From positions 923,541 through 987,540 of the forward strand of contig NZ_CDMW01000001.1 in assembly GCF_001078705.1 (NCBI RefSeq): a DNA stretch of 64,000 nt, given 5' to 3'. The notes under the pieces are model-generated. The model ran no database searches, had not been told where the DNA came from, and worked only from the letters and a program-made list of their open reading frames with translations. This document shows, in pieces, positions 1 through 7,831 of the stretch (position 1 is its first letter; each line of letters opens with the position of its first letter). The translations under genes and the position numbers were made by a program. This DNA comes from Streptococcus sanguinis. Its GTDB lineage: Bacteria > Bacillota > Bacilli > Lactobacillales > Streptococcaceae.

Positions 1-70
1 TGAGCTTTTTAGAAATGAGAAGACTTGCTTCCTTGTCTTGGGGGCTTGCGGCACCTCTTCCTCTGGCCAT
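1..70 (-). CDS. 5' end of an unidentified protein (partial)
   Basis: An ATG on the minus strand at 68-70 opens a frame that stays open for 23 codons to the window edge. The peptide starts MARGRGAASPQDKEASLLIS and is rich in Arg and Lys. A good ribosome binding site (AAAGGAG) sits 8 bases upstream of the ATG, which is the main reason for calling a gene. I do not recognise the protein, and too little is visible to assign a family. It lies downstream of the DegV gene in the direction of transcription but is separated from it by a terminator, so it is probably expressed independently. Confidence 0.45.
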   Translation of the reverse strand, partial: MARGRGAASPQDKEASLLISKKL

Positions 71-118
71 AATATCAACTCCTTTACTTATTTCAATTAT
101 AGCGAATTAAATCGAAAA

Positions 119-160
119 AGTAAAGGATTAGGTCAATTATCTTAGCCTAATCCTCTACTT
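119..160 (-). terminator. Rho-independent terminator after the DegV gene
   Basis: The arms 119-132 and 146-159 form a nearly perfect stem around AGGATTAGG/CCTAATCCT. On the minus strand it is followed by a T-rich run, and on the plus strand by TTTTTT. It should end the DegV transcript and insulate the partial gene at the left edge. Confidence 0.75.
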
Positions 161-174
161 TTTTAGATAATGTA

Positions 175-1017
175 TTAAATTTCATAGCCCATTAAGATTC
201 CGCCTTCCTCAGCGTAGAAGCTGCAGAGACCTGAAGTCGGCACCATTTCGATTTGAGCCTGGGGATACATTTCTTGTACTAGTTGGCTAAATTGCTGGCA
301 GAACTTCTCGTTATTACGGTGAGCGATGATGAGTCGGCCGCCCTTGTAACCGGCTTTAAGTAGCTCTTCGATTGCAGAAGCAAGGGCCTTTTTTGGACCG
401 CGTGCCTTTTGCAGAAGCTCTAGCGTGCCGGTCTGGCTAGCTTCTCCGACCATACGGATATTGAGCAAGCCGACAACGGTTCCCAGAAGTTTGCTAAGTC
501 GGCCGTTTTTGACCAAGTTATCTACCTTTGCCAGAACGAAGAGAAGCTTGGTTTTCTCCTGATAGCGACTAATGACTTCAACAACTTCATCAAAGCTGAA
601 ATCTTGCTGGATGAGTTCATTGAGTTTAGTCACAAGCAAGTCCACTTCTCCGCCAGCAGAAAGACTATCAATGACATGAATCTGGGCATCAGGATGTTCT
701 TCCAAAAAGATTTTCTTAGCAACCTGTGCACTATTATTACTACCAGATAGAGTGCCGGTGATGGTTACAACAAAAATCTTGTCTGCTCCCTCAAAGCTTT
801 TGAGATAGTCATCTGGACTAGGGCAGGCAGACTTTGAAGCAGCAGAAGAAGCATACATCTTTTCCATCATCAGGTCAATATCAAGCTGCTTATCATCTAC
901 AAAAATCTCATTTTCCACTTGAATGGTTAAGGGAACACTTTCAAACTGGGTATCTTTAGCCAAGTTTTCCATTTCACGAAAGTCACAGCCAGAGTCAGCT
1001 ATAATTTTCCAAGTCAT
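175..1017 (-). CDS. DegV family fatty-acid-binding protein
   Basis: This is a 280-residue DegV/EDD-fold protein. Family members bind a single fatty acid; in Firmicutes some act as FakB subunits that present exogenous fatty acids to the kinase FakA. Recognisable signatures are an N-terminal ADSGCD (usually DST.D), KSACPSPDDY, TGTLSGS, and NLVKNGRLS in the middle. The start is placed at 1017 because AAAGGAG lies just upstream; the frame could extend 7 codons further, but that would put the ribosome binding site inside the gene. A second DegV paralogue lies at 54287-55135 and is closer to the family consensus (GGRLS, SIKPIL). The unusual Cys in ADSGCD and the missing KPI motif suggest divergent ligand preference. 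No fakA is visible here. Confidence 0.9.
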   Translation of the reverse strand: MTWKIIADSGCDFREMENLAKDTQFESVPLTIQVENEIFVDDKQLDIDLMMEKMYASSAASKSACPSPDDYLKSFEGADKIFVVTITGTLSGSNNSAQVAKKIFLEEHPDAQIHVIDSLSAGGEVDLLVTKLNELIQQDFSFDEVVEVISRYQEKTKLLFVLAKVDNLVKNGRLSKLLGTVVGLLNIRMVGEASQTGTLELLQKARGPKKALASAIEELLKAGYKGGRLIIAHRNNEKFCQQFSQLVQEMYPQAQIEMVPTSGLCSFYAEEGGILMGYEI

Positions 1018-1083
1018 ATTTTTCTCCTTTTTTGCCAAGTATGTACAATAAAAAAATTGACAAAAAACCTGTCTTTTTTTAAA

Positions 1084-1092
1084 ATTATAACA
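1084..1092 (-). promoter_or_regulatory. Extended -10 promoter of the DegV gene
   Basis: On the minus strand this reads TGTTATAAT, a perfect extended -10 element, about 70 bases upstream of the DegV start. The leader between them contains a weak GACA/TGTC inverted repeat flanked by A and T runs (1058-1073), which could be an operator for the divergent TetR protein. That role is a guess from position only. Confidence 0.6.
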
Positions 1093-1151
1093 TGAAGAAT
1101 GCTTACTAAAAAGCGGAAACTGTCAGCTGATACAAGAGGGAAGAAATTGTT

Positions 1152-1727
1152 ATGTCGGAAAAGAAAATATCGGAAAAATCACTCGCGAATTTAAAGAAAT
1201 ACAATCAGGAATCCAATCAAATTACGAGAGAGTCTCTGGAAATCTCTCTCATGCAGCTGTTGGAGAAGAAAGAACTCAAAAAGATCACAATTTCAGAGCT
1301 GGTTGAGCGAGCAGGGGTTTCCCGAGCTGCATTTTACCGCAATTATAGCTCTAAAGAGCAGATTCTAGAAGAGATTTTTAAAAACACTGTTCAAGGTATT
1401 ACGGATAAATTGGAAGAGTTTAACTTTAAAACTGAGATGTACCAGATTTGGCTTTTTCTTTTTAAGGAAGCTAAGAAAGAGGCTCGGGTTATCAGTCTAG
1501 CCATTGACTATAATTTTGAAAAGCTGCTGACTCAGGCCGTATTTGACTTTTTGGAAAAGCGCAATCGCAATGCTAAGAAAACGACTAACTCTTACATGAA
1601 TTCCTTCTGGAGTTCGGCAGTTGTTTCCGTTCTTTCCAAGTGGATTAAGGACGGCATGAAGGTTCCAGCTGAAAAAATAGCTTCTTTAGGCCTACCTCTT
1701 TTCCCACAGAAAAAGAAAATCAAATAA
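1152..1727 (+). CDS. TetR/AcrR family transcriptional regulator
   Basis: This 191-residue protein has a TetR-type DNA-binding domain at about residues 24-75. The helix-turn-helix is visible as ITISELVERAGVSRAAFYRN, followed by SSKEQIL. The C-terminal ligand-binding half (WLFLFKEAKKEARVISLAI onwards) is not recognisable. The ATG is preceded by a modest site (GAGGGAAG). It is divergent from the DegV gene, so it may control that gene or itself through the shared 134-base intergenic region. Ligand and targets are unknown. The gene ends in a bidirectional terminator shared with the convergent P-loop kinase gene. Confidence 0.9.
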   Translation: MSEKKISEKSLANLKKYNQESNQITRESLEISLMQLLEKKELKKITISELVERAGVSRAAFYRNYSSKEQILEEIFKNTVQGITDKLEEFNFKTEMYQIWLFLFKEAKKEARVISLAIDYNFEKLLTQAVFDFLEKRNRNAKKTTNSYMNSFWSSAVVSVLSKWIKDGMKVPAEKIASLGLPLFPQKKKIK

Positions 1728-1760
1728 AAACAAGTGAGTCATTAGGGCTCGCTTGTTTTT
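1728..1760. terminator. Bidirectional terminator between convergent genes
   Basis: An AAACAAGTGAG arm pairs with GCTCGCTTGTTT, with A-run and T-run on the two sides. The stem starts right after the TetR stop codon and contains the last codons of the convergent kinase gene, so it can serve both transcripts. Confidence 0.8.
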
Positions 1761-2263
1761 AGGTTCTGTAAGAAGTTGGTTAGTTCTTTTTGATTTCTTA
1801 ATTCGTAGAATTTCTGAGGAAAAGTTTGTCGGATTTTCTTATATCTTGCCAGTGCTGTCTGACGTCGTCCTTTCCAAAGAACCCAGCAGATAAACTCCCA
1901 GTCAAACTTTTCGGGGCAGCCGGGAGCCATGCTTTCTCTGGTCCGATTGCGGTATTTTAGATAGCGTTTGAAAGCTCGATAGAGGCAGTTCCAGCGAGAG
2001 AAGTTCAGAAAGATGATTTGGTCGGCTTCTGCCATCCGACGTTCATAAAAACACCAAGAGTAGTTGCCATCAATAATCCAGTCGGTATTTTTTGACAAAA
2101 AATTATCTATCTGTTTACTCATCCAATCACGGTCGCTATCCTTCCAGCCAGGTTGGAACTGCAATGTATCCATGTGAAGTTTGGGAATGGAGTAGTGGTT
2201 GGACAGTTGTGCTGCTAGAGTGGATTTGCCAGACCCGGAATAACCAATAATTGCTATTTTCAT
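1742..2263 (-). CDS. P-loop NTPase, FlaR/adenylate kinase-like
   Basis: This is a 173-residue P-loop protein of the 'DNA topology modulation protein FlaR'/adenylate-kinase-like group. The Walker A motif GYSGSGKST is at residues 7-15. Other family landmarks are KLHMDTLQFQPGW, WIIDGNYS and the basic region RAFKRYLKYRNRTRESMAPGC. It is presumably a small-molecule or nucleotide kinase in the cytoplasm; the real substrate is not known for the family. Transcription is in the same direction as rpsT upstream, but the rpsT terminator lies between them, so expression probably depends on read-through or an unseen promoter. The stop codon lies in the shared terminator hairpin. Confidence 0.85.
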   Translation of the reverse strand: MKIAIIGYSGSGKSTLAAQLSNHYSIPKLHMDTLQFQPGWKDSDRDWMSKQIDNFLSKNTDWIIDGNYSWCFYERRMAEADQIIFLNFSRWNCLYRAFKRYLKYRNRTRESMAPGCPEKFDWEFICWVLWKGRRQTALARYKKIRQTFPQKFYELRNQKELTNFLQNLKTSEP

Positions 2264-2286
2264 CCCTACCTCCTTTGTGTGAGAAA

Positions 2287-2310
2287 CAAAAAAAGCTCCT
2301 GAGAGCTCCC
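2287..2310 (-). terminator. Terminator after rpsT
   Basis: On the minus strand GGGAGCTC-TCAG-GAGCTTTTTTT forms a 5-bp GC-containing stem, extendable by G-U pairs, followed by seven Ts. It lies just after the rpsT stop codon. Confidence 0.75.
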
Positions 2311-2320
2311 TTTGTATGCA

Positions 2321-2557
2321 TTATTTAGCAAGTTTAGCTGAAAGGCGTGCTTTATCGCGGCTTGCTTTGTTTTTGTGGATCAAACCTTTTGTTTCTGCTT
2401 TATCGATAGCTGAGCTAGCAGCACGGAAAAGTTCTTCAGATGGGTTTGCTTCAAATGCTTTGATTGCAGTACGCATAGCTGACTTTTGAGCTGAGTTTTT
2501 TTCGTTATGTTTCACGTTCAATTCAGCGCGTTTGATAGCTGATTTAATGTTTGCCAA
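2321..2557 (-). CDS. rpsT: 30S ribosomal protein S20
   Basis: This 78-residue Lys/Ala-rich protein ([20 protein letters not shown]...) is S20, a primary 16S rRNA-binding protein of the small subunit. The length is typical. The start codon is TTG at 2555-2557 (TTG GCA AAC ATT), set by a strong GGAGGTG 7 bases upstream; no ATG is available in frame nearby. It has its own strong promoter (2593-2621) and terminator (2287-2310), so it is a monocistronic unit. In E. coli rpsT also uses a UUG start, which contributes to feedback control by S20; whether that holds here is inference. Confidence 0.97.
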   Translation of the reverse strand: MANIKSAIKRAELNVKHNEKNSAQKSAMRTAIKAFEANPSEELFRAASSAIDKAETKGLIHKNKASRDKARLSAKLAK

Positions 2558-2592
2558 GTTGTTTCACCTCCATTGAAAATACTAACTATCTA

Positions 2593-2621
2593 ATTATATA
2601 TGAAAAGTTAGGATTTGACAA
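2593..2621 (-). promoter_or_regulatory. rpsT promoter
   Basis: On the minus strand TTGTCA (2621-2616), a 17-base spacer and TATAAT (2598-2593) form a near-consensus sigma-A promoter. The transcript would have a leader of roughly 30 bases before the TTG start of rpsT. The promoter lies immediately downstream of the coaA stop codon. Confidence 0.85.
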
Positions 2622-2627
2622 GCTTTT

Positions 2628-3548
2628 TTATTTTTTTAAGTAAATTTCATCAATTTCATGATTTCCAGCTTTGTGCAGAATAATTTCTGCCCGATTGCGG
2701 GTTGGCTCAATGTAGTCTAGCAGGTTGACAAGATTAATGGTTTTCCAGACATTATGGGCGAAAGCTACCACTTCCTCTTCTGATTGAGTGGTGAAGCGGT
2801 GGTAGTAGTTTTTTGGGTCGTTTTCAGCCAGCGTCAGCATTTTTTTAAAGCGATCCAGATACCAGTTTTCAATATTTTCGACTTCTGCATCGACATAGAT
2901 AGAAAAGTCAAAAAAGTCTGTCATATAGAGGCGCTCGTTCTGAGGATTTTGGAAAACATTGATCCCTTCAACAATAACAAAGTCTGCAGCCTTTACCTCC
3001 TGCATTTCCTGAGGGACGATATCATAAGTCTCATGCGAGTAGACGGGGATTTGGAAATCTTGACCGTTTTTTATGCTGTCCAGAAAGGAAAGAAGCAGCT
3101 CCATATTATAGCTTTCTGGGAAACCCTTGCGGTTTAAAATACCATTAGCTTCTAAAATTTGATTAGGAAATAAGAAGCCGTCTGTGGTAACCAGCTCGAC
3201 TGTCGCATTTGAAAAAGTCCGAGAAAGCAGAATCTGCAGCAAACGGCTGGTGGTAGATTTCCCAACGGCCACACTGCCAGAAACGCCGATGATAAAGGGC
3301 TGTTTCCGGCTCTCTTTTTGTAGAAAAATCCCCTTGGAAAAAGCCAAGTCTTCCTTAGAACGTTTATAAATCTGAATGAGATTGGTCAAGGGTAAATAAA
3401 TGTCCGTTACGTCTTGCAGGCTAATTTTGTCATTGAAACTCTTGATAGAATTAAGCTCGGCCTGGGTCAGAGGAGGAGTTGTTTTGCGGTGCAGATTTTG
3501 CCAAGTATGGCGGCTGATTTTTTCAAAGTGAAGAAATTCGTTAGTCAT
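2628..3548 (-). CDS. coaA: Type I pantothenate kinase
   Basis: CoaA phosphorylates pantothenate, the first and committed step of coenzyme A synthesis. The 306-residue length is typical for type I (prokaryotic) PanK. The P-loop [12 protein letters not shown] lies near residue 90, followed by [12 protein letters not shown] and the pantothenate-site region YDIVP and [10 protein letters not shown]. The C-terminal [20 protein letters not shown] is also typical. The ATG is preceded by CAGGAG, and an extended -10 (TGTTATACT, minus strand around 3574-3582) lies upstream. It is divergent from the methyltransferase-pdp operon. Confidence 0.97.
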   Translation of the reverse strand: MTNEFLHFEKISRHTWQNLHRKTTPPLTQAELNSIKSFNDKISLQDVTDIYLPLTNLIQIYKRSKEDLAFSKGIFLQKESRKQPFIIGVSGSVAVGKSTTSRLLQILLSRTFSNATVELVTTDGFLFPNQILEANGILNRKGFPESYNMELLLSFLDSIKNGQDFQIPVYSHETYDIVPQEMQEVKAADFVIVEGINVFQNPQNERLYMTDFFDFSIYVDAEVENIENWYLDRFKKMLTLAENDPKNYYHRFTTQSEEEVVAFAHNVWKTINLVNLLDYIEPTRNRAEIILHKAGNHEIDEIYLKK

Positions 3549-3606
3549 AAGTTACTCCTGTATGATGGACTTTAGTATAACATACTTTTTGGAGAAATGA
3601 AAACGA

Positions 3607-3636
3607 TTTACAAATCTAGGAAAATTATGATAAAAT
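3607..3636 (+). promoter_or_regulatory. Promoter of the methyltransferase-nucleoside operon
   Basis: TTTACA (3607-3612), 18 bases, TAAAAT (3631-3636). The -10 ends only 6 bases before the ATG at 3643, so transcription would start at or next to the start codon (see findings). A loose cre-like stretch (TGAAAACGATTTACA) covers the -35. Confidence 0.6.
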
Positions 3637-3642
3637 GGTTGT

Positions 3643-4230
3643 ATGACTAAAATGTATTTTGCAGAAAATCCTGATGCCAAACATGATATTCATGAATTAA
3701 ATGTAGAACTGTTAGGACAGCAGCTGACTTTTTTGACAGATGCTGGTGTCTTCAGTAAAAAGATGATTGATTATGGCAGTCGGGTTCTTTTGTCTGTCTT
3801 GGACTTTGAAGCTGGAGAACGGGTGCTGGATGTTGGCTGTGGTTATGGCCCATTAGGTTTGACCTTAGCCAAAGCGTACGGAGTGGCTGCAACCATGGTA
3901 GATATCAACCAGCGGGCCTTGGACTTGGCTCAGAAGAATGCTGAGAGAAACCAGATTTCAGCTGAGATCTTCCAGTCAAATGTTTATGAAAAGGTCAACG
4001 GTATTTTCGACCATATTATCAGTAATCCGCCTATTCGTGCTGGTAAGCAAGTTGTACATGAGGTTATCAGCGGAAGCTATGAGCATTTGACAGAAGGCGG
4101 TGATTTGACCCTTGTGATTCAGAAGAAGCAAGGAGCGCCCAGTGCCAAGTCGAAGATGGAAGCTGTCTTCGGTAATTGTGAGATTGTTAAGAAGGACAAA
4201 GGCTACTATATACTAAGGAGCGAAAAATAG
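3643..4230 (+). CDS. Class I SAM-dependent methyltransferase, RsmC-like
   Basis: This 195-residue protein has the class I methyltransferase core: motif I VLDVGCGYGPLG near residue 65, VDINQRALDLA, and the NPP motif in ISNPPIRAGK, which is typical of N-methyltransferases acting on RNA guanine or adenine amino groups (RsmC/RlmG type). It is shorter than E. coli RsmC and corresponds to its catalytic half. The exact substrate is inferred, not shown. There is no recognisable ribosome binding site, and the ATG lies at the expected transcription start, suggesting a leaderless message. The next gene, pdp, begins one base after the stop, so the methyltransferase leads the nucleoside operon, an arrangement I recall from other streptococci. 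Confidence 0.88.
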   Translation: MTKMYFAENPDAKHDIHELNVELLGQQLTFLTDAGVFSKKMIDYGSRVLLSVLDFEAGERVLDVGCGYGPLGLTLAKAYGVAATMVDINQRALDLAQKNAERNQISAEIFQSNVYEKVNGIFDHIISNPPIRAGKQVVHEVISGSYEHLTEGGDLTLVIQKKQGAPSAKSKMEAVFGNCEIVKKDKGYYILRSEK

Positions 4231-4231
4231 G

Positions 4232-5509
4232 ATGCGTGCTGTAGATATTATCCAAAAGAAAAGAGATGGTCTTGAGCTGACCAGTCAGGAAATCCAGTGG
4301 CTGATTGAGGGTTATGTGGACGGGACTGTGCCAGACTATCAGATGGCAGCCTTTGCTATGGCTGTCTATTTTAAAGGCATGACGACTCGGGAAATTTCTG
4401 ATTTAACCATGACAATGGTTGGAACCGGTGAACAGTTTGACTTGTCAGAAATCGCGGGAATAAAAGTAGATAAACATTCTACTGGCGGTGTTGGTGATAA
4501 AGTAACTTTGGTCTTGGTTCCTTTGGTGGCTAGTTTCGGTGTGCCCGTTGCTAAAATGAGCGGCCGCGGGCTGGGCCATACTGGAGGAACCATTGATAAA
4601 TTGGAATCCATTAAAGGATTTCAGGTAGAGCGTAGTCAGGAAGACTTTATCAAGCAGGTGCAGGAAATCGGCTTGTCCGTTATCGGTCAGTCTGATCAGT
4701 TGGTGCTAGCGGATAAGTTACTCTATGCCTTGCGAGATGTAACAGCAACTGTTGATACCATTCCGCTGATAGCGAGCTCTGTCATGAGTAAGAAAATTGC
4801 TGCTGGTGCAGACAGTATCCTTCTGGATGTGACGGTCGGTGAAGGCGCCTTTATGAAAAATATTGATGACGCTCGTGTACTAGCACGTACTATGGTAGAT
4901 TTGGGCAAGGCGGTCGGAAGAAAAACAGTAGCTGTTCTGACAGATATGAGTCAGCCTTTGGGAACCAGCATTGGCAATCGTCTGGAAATCTTAGAAGCTT
5001 TGGATATCTTGCAGGGCAGGGGTCGTGAAGACATCACAACTTTCATTTGTGAGTTGGCTCAGATTATGCTCGGACTTGCAGATGTTGAGAAAACAGCAGA
5101 AGAAGTGAGAGAACAGTTGACTAATGGCGCTGCTTTGAAGAAATTTGAAGCTATGATTGCTGATCAAGGTGGTGACTTGGAAGACCTCTATCGTCCATCA
5201 AGTGCAGCTCATATTATAGATGTGAAAGCAGAACAGGCAGGCTATATCACTGAACTGCCTGCTATGGAGTTCGGACTCTTTGCCATGAGACTTGGAGCAG
5301 GACGCGCGGTCAAATCTGACGACTTGGATTATGAAACTGGAATTGTTTTCGAAAAGAAAGTCGGAGACAAGGTCGAAATTGGAGAAGTTTTCGCAAAAAT
5401 TTATTCAAATGAAAAAATTTCTCAAGAACTAGTTACAGATTTTCAAAAAAATGTTAAAATAGGTGATGAAAGCGTTGCAGTAAGCGAGATTATCGAGGTT
5501 ATTGCTTAA
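4232..5509 (+). CDS. pdp: Pyrimidine-nucleoside phosphorylase
   Basis: This enzyme splits uridine, thymidine or deoxyuridine with phosphate into base and (deoxy)ribose-1-phosphate. The 425-residue length and motifs fit: [13 protein letters not shown] for phosphate binding, [17 protein letters not shown] near residue 110, and [23 protein letters not shown]. The C-terminal [16 protein letters not shown] is the usual barrel domain. An AAGGAG lies upstream inside the end of the methyltransferase gene. With deoC and cdd downstream it forms a deoxyribonucleoside catabolic pathway. The related name deoA (thymidine phosphorylase) is possible; the Gram-positive enzyme is normally the broad-specificity one. 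Confidence 0.95.
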   Translation: MRAVDIIQKKRDGLELTSQEIQWLIEGYVDGTVPDYQMAAFAMAVYFKGMTTREISDLTMTMVGTGEQFDLSEIAGIKVDKHSTGGVGDKVTLVLVPLVASFGVPVAKMSGRGLGHTGGTIDKLESIKGFQVERSQEDFIKQVQEIGLSVIGQSDQLVLADKLLYALRDVTATVDTIPLIASSVMSKKIAAGADSILLDVTVGEGAFMKNIDDARVLARTMVDLGKAVGRKTVAVLTDMSQPLGTSIGNRLEILEALDILQGRGREDITTFICELAQIMLGLADVEKTAEEVREQLTNGAALKKFEAMIADQGGDLEDLYRPSSAAHIIDVKAEQAGYITELPAMEFGLFAMRLGAGRAVKSDDLDYETGIVFEKKVGDKVEIGEVFAKIYSNEKISQELVTDFQKNVKIGDESVAVSEIIEVIA

Positions 5510-5526
5510 TTCTAGGAGAAGCAAAC

Positions 5527-6189
5527 ATGAAATTAAACAAATACATAGACCATACGCTTTTAAAACCGGAAGCGTCAAAAGAGCAGGTTCTGAAGTTAAT
5601 CGAAGAAGCAAAAGTTTATGATTTTGCCAGTATCTGTGTCAATCCAACCTGGATAGAGTTTGCTGCGGAGCAGCTAAAAGGCTCAGATGTCAAGGTTTGT
5701 GTGCCAATTGGTTTTCCTTTAGGAGCCAACACTTCCGATGTGAAAGCTTTTGAAACGAAGGACGCAATCCAAAAGGGTGCGGGCGAAGTGGATATGGTCA
5801 TCAATGTCGGCGCTCTGAAGTCTAAAAATTATGATTTGGTAGAGCGAGACATCCGTGCGGTTGTAGAAGCTGCTAACGGTACCTTGGTCAAGGTGATTCT
5901 GGAAACTTGCCTGCTGACAGATGAGGAAAAGGTTAAGGCCTGCCAACTGGCTCAGAAAGCTGGAGCTGATTTTGTTAAGACCTCTACAGGATTCTCAACT
6001 GGCGGTGCGACAGTCGAAGATGTTGCCCTTATGAGAAAAACAGTTGGTCCTGACATGGGCGTCAAGGCTTCTGGCGGTGCTCGTTCTTATGAAGATGCGC
6101 TGGCCTTTATTGAAGCAGGTGCAACTCGTATCGGAACTTCGGCCGGAGTGGCGATTATGAAGGGAGAAGAAGCTAGTGGCGACTACTGA
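5527..6189 (+). CDS. deoC: Deoxyribose-phosphate aldolase
   Basis: DeoC cleaves 2-deoxyribose-5-phosphate to acetaldehyde and glyceraldehyde-3-phosphate, feeding nucleoside sugars into glycolysis. The 220-residue class I aldolase shows the Schiff-base lysine at residue 151 (FVKTSTGFS), Asp89 in GEVDMVIN, and the phosphate loop [10 protein letters not shown]. The ATG follows AGGAGAAGCAAAC. It sits 17 bases after pdp and overlaps cdd by 14 bases, implying translational coupling. A phosphopentomutase (deoB) is not in the window, so that step must be encoded elsewhere. Confidence 0.97.
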   Translation: MKLNKYIDHTLLKPEASKEQVLKLIEEAKVYDFASICVNPTWIEFAAEQLKGSDVKVCVPIGFPLGANTSDVKAFETKDAIQKGAGEVDMVINVGALKSKNYDLVERDIRAVVEAANGTLVKVILETCLLTDEEKVKACQLAQKAGADFVKTSTGFSTGGATVEDVALMRKTVGPDMGVKASGGARSYEDALAFIEAGATRIGTSAGVAIMKGEEASGDY

Positions 6190-6565
6190 GTTGATTGACT
6201 TGGCTGTCCAAGCCAGCAAAAATGCTTATGTTCCCTATTCTCATTTCCCTATCGGAGCGGTTTTAGTCGCTAAAGATGGACGAGTATTTACCGGCGTTAA
6301 TGTTGAAAATGCTAGTTTTGGTTTGACCAACTGCGGCGAGCGGACAGCTATATTTAAGGCAGTTTCAGAAGGAGCTTTAGACTTCGAGGAGCTGATTGTC
6401 TATGGTGAGACGGAAAAACCCATATCACCTTGTGGTGCCTGCCGCCAAGTAATGGCAGAATTTTTTGCTGAGGATCTAAAAGTGACCTTGGTCGCTAAAG
6501 ATAAATCGACGGTCGTGATGACGGTCAAGGAATTACTTCCATATTCTTTTACAGATTTAACATAA
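6176..6565 (+). CDS. cdd: Cytidine deaminase
   Basis: Cdd deaminates cytidine and deoxycytidine to uridine and deoxyuridine, making substrates for Pdp. The 129-residue homotetrameric-type enzyme has its zinc ligands and proton shuttle visible: Cys53 and Glu55 in TNCGERTA, and Cys86 and Cys89 in PCGACRQV. The start is GTG at 6176, lying inside the end of deoC; AAGGGAG about 9 bases upstream supports it, and the protein start [10 protein letters not shown] is normal for the family. Confidence 0.95.
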   Translation: MATTELIDLAVQASKNAYVPYSHFPIGAVLVAKDGRVFTGVNVENASFGLTNCGERTAIFKAVSEGALDFEELIVYGETEKPISPCGACRQVMAEFFAEDLKVTLVAKDKSTVVMTVKELLPYSFTDLT

Positions 6566-6575
6566 GTCTGTTATC

Positions 6576-6613
6576 GGTCATCTGACCAAACTCAAACTTG
6601 CAACTGTGTTGCA
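6576..6613 (+). repeat. Two small palindromes before the nucleoside lipoprotein gene
   Basis: GGTCA-TC-TGACC (6576-6587) and TGCAAC-TGT-GTTGCA (6599-6613) lie between cdd and the lipoprotein gene. Neither is followed by a T run, so they are not terminators. They could be an operator or mRNA processing/stability hairpins. The second is 8 bases before the ribosome binding site region. Confidence 0.4.
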
Positions 6614-6636
6614 CATCTTATTTAGGAGGTTCAGAA

Positions 6637-7692
6637 ATGAACAAAAAACAATGGCTAGGTCTTGGTCTAGTAACTGTCGCAGCATTCGGACTTGCTGCAT
6701 GTGGAAACCGTGCTTCTCGCTCAGATTCTTCAGATGCGAAAACTGACTTGAAAGCTGCTATCGTAACTGACACTGGCGGTGTTGATGATAAATCATTTAA
6801 CCAGTCAGCTTGGGAAGGTATGCAAGCTTGGGGGAAAGAAAACGGTCTTTCAAAAGACAATGGTTACACTTACTACCAATCTAATGATGAGTCTCAGTAC
6901 GCAAACAACCTGAACCAAGCCGCTACAGATGGTTACAAGCTAGTATTTGGTATCGGATTTGCCCTTCGTGATGCGGTTGAATCTGCTGCCCAAGATAACA
7001 CAGAAATCAATTATGTTATTATCGATGATGTTATCGAAGGACAAAAGAATGTTGCTTCAGCTGTCTTTGCTGATAATGAAGCTGCTTACCTTGCTGGTGT
7101 TGCTGCTGCAAAAACTACTAAGACAAAACAAGTTGGTTTCGTAGGTGGTATAGAAGGCGCAGTTATCACACGTTTTGAAAAAGGTTTCGAAGCTGGTGTG
7201 AAATCAGTTGATCCATCTATCAAGATTCAAGTAGACTATGCTGGCTCATTCGGTGATGCAGCTAAAGGTAAGACAATTGCTGCTGCTCAATATGCTGCAG
7301 GTGCAGATGTGGTTTACCAAGTTGCTGGTGGAACTGGTGCAGGAGTATTTAACGAAGCTAAGTCAATCAACGAAACAAGAAATGAAGATGAAAAAGTTTG
7401 GGTACTCGGTGTTGACCGTGACCAAACTGAAGAAGGTAAATACAAGTCTAAGGATGGTAAAGAGTCTAACTTTGTTTTGGCATCAAGCTTGAAACAAGTT
7501 GGTAAGACTGTCCAAGACATCGCTAACCAAACTGCTAAAGGTAAATTCCCAGGCGGTAAAACTACAACCTTCGGTCTGAAAGACGGTGGAGTTGACTTGA
7601 CAACTACAAACCTGTCAGAAGATACTAAAAAGGCTGTTGAAGAAGCGAAAGCAAAAATCCTTGACGGCAGTATCACTGTTCCTGACAAATAA
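6637..7692 (+). CDS. Nucleoside-binding lipoprotein, BmpA/PnrA family
   Basis: This is a 351-residue substrate-binding lipoprotein of a nucleoside ABC importer. The signal peptide ends in the lipobox LAAC (Cys near residue 22). The mature protein has family features: VTDTGGVDDKSFNQSAWEG, YTYYQSNDESQY, FVGGIEGAVITRFEKGFEAG and WVLGVDRDQTEEG. In streptococci and lactococci the BmpA-NupABC system imports purine and pyrimidine nucleosides. The start at 6637 follows a strong AGGAGG; the frame extends 13 codons upstream but with no ribosome binding site. A terminator-like hairpin follows at once, giving the binding protein the usual excess over the membrane components. Confidence 0.93.
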   Translation: MNKKQWLGLGLVTVAAFGLAACGNRASRSDSSDAKTDLKAAIVTDTGGVDDKSFNQSAWEGMQAWGKENGLSKDNGYTYYQSNDESQYANNLNQAATDGYKLVFGIGFALRDAVESAAQDNTEINYVIIDDVIEGQKNVASAVFADNEAAYLAGVAAAKTTKTKQVGFVGGIEGAVITRFEKGFEAGVKSVDPSIKIQVDYAGSFGDAAKGKTIAAAQYAAGADVVYQVAGGTGAGVFNEAKSINETRNEDEKVWVLGVDRDQTEEGKYKSKDGKESNFVLASSLKQVGKTVQDIANQTAKGKFPGGKTTTFGLKDGGVDLTTTNLSEDTKKAVEEAKAKILDGSITVPDK

Positions 7693-7700
7693 AAAATTTA

Positions 7701-7734
7701 GGAGCGATCCGACCGTGGAGGGTCGCTCCTTTTT
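7701..7734 (+). terminator. Internal terminator/attenuator after the nucleoside lipoprotein gene
   Basis: GGAGCGATCC (7701-7710) pairs with GGGTCGCTCC (7720-7729) through 10 bp including one G-T pair, followed by TTTTTT. I see no clear promoter between it and the ATPase gene, so partial read-through is likely and would set a high ratio of binding protein to transporter. Confidence 0.8.
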
Positions 7735-7831
7735 AAAATTTGAGACGCCTTTGTATCAATAGAATTTATTAGCACGGGCTGTGCCAGTAAGTTTTATTGA
7801 AATAAAATGAAATTCTGGAAAGGAAAGAGCC

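Noticed and set aside
3598-3612. cre-like sequence TGAAAACGATTTACA over the -35 of the methyltransferase-nucleoside operon
   Set aside because: One base too long and without the required half-site symmetry; too weak to list as a site, although catabolite control of nucleoside use would be sensible.
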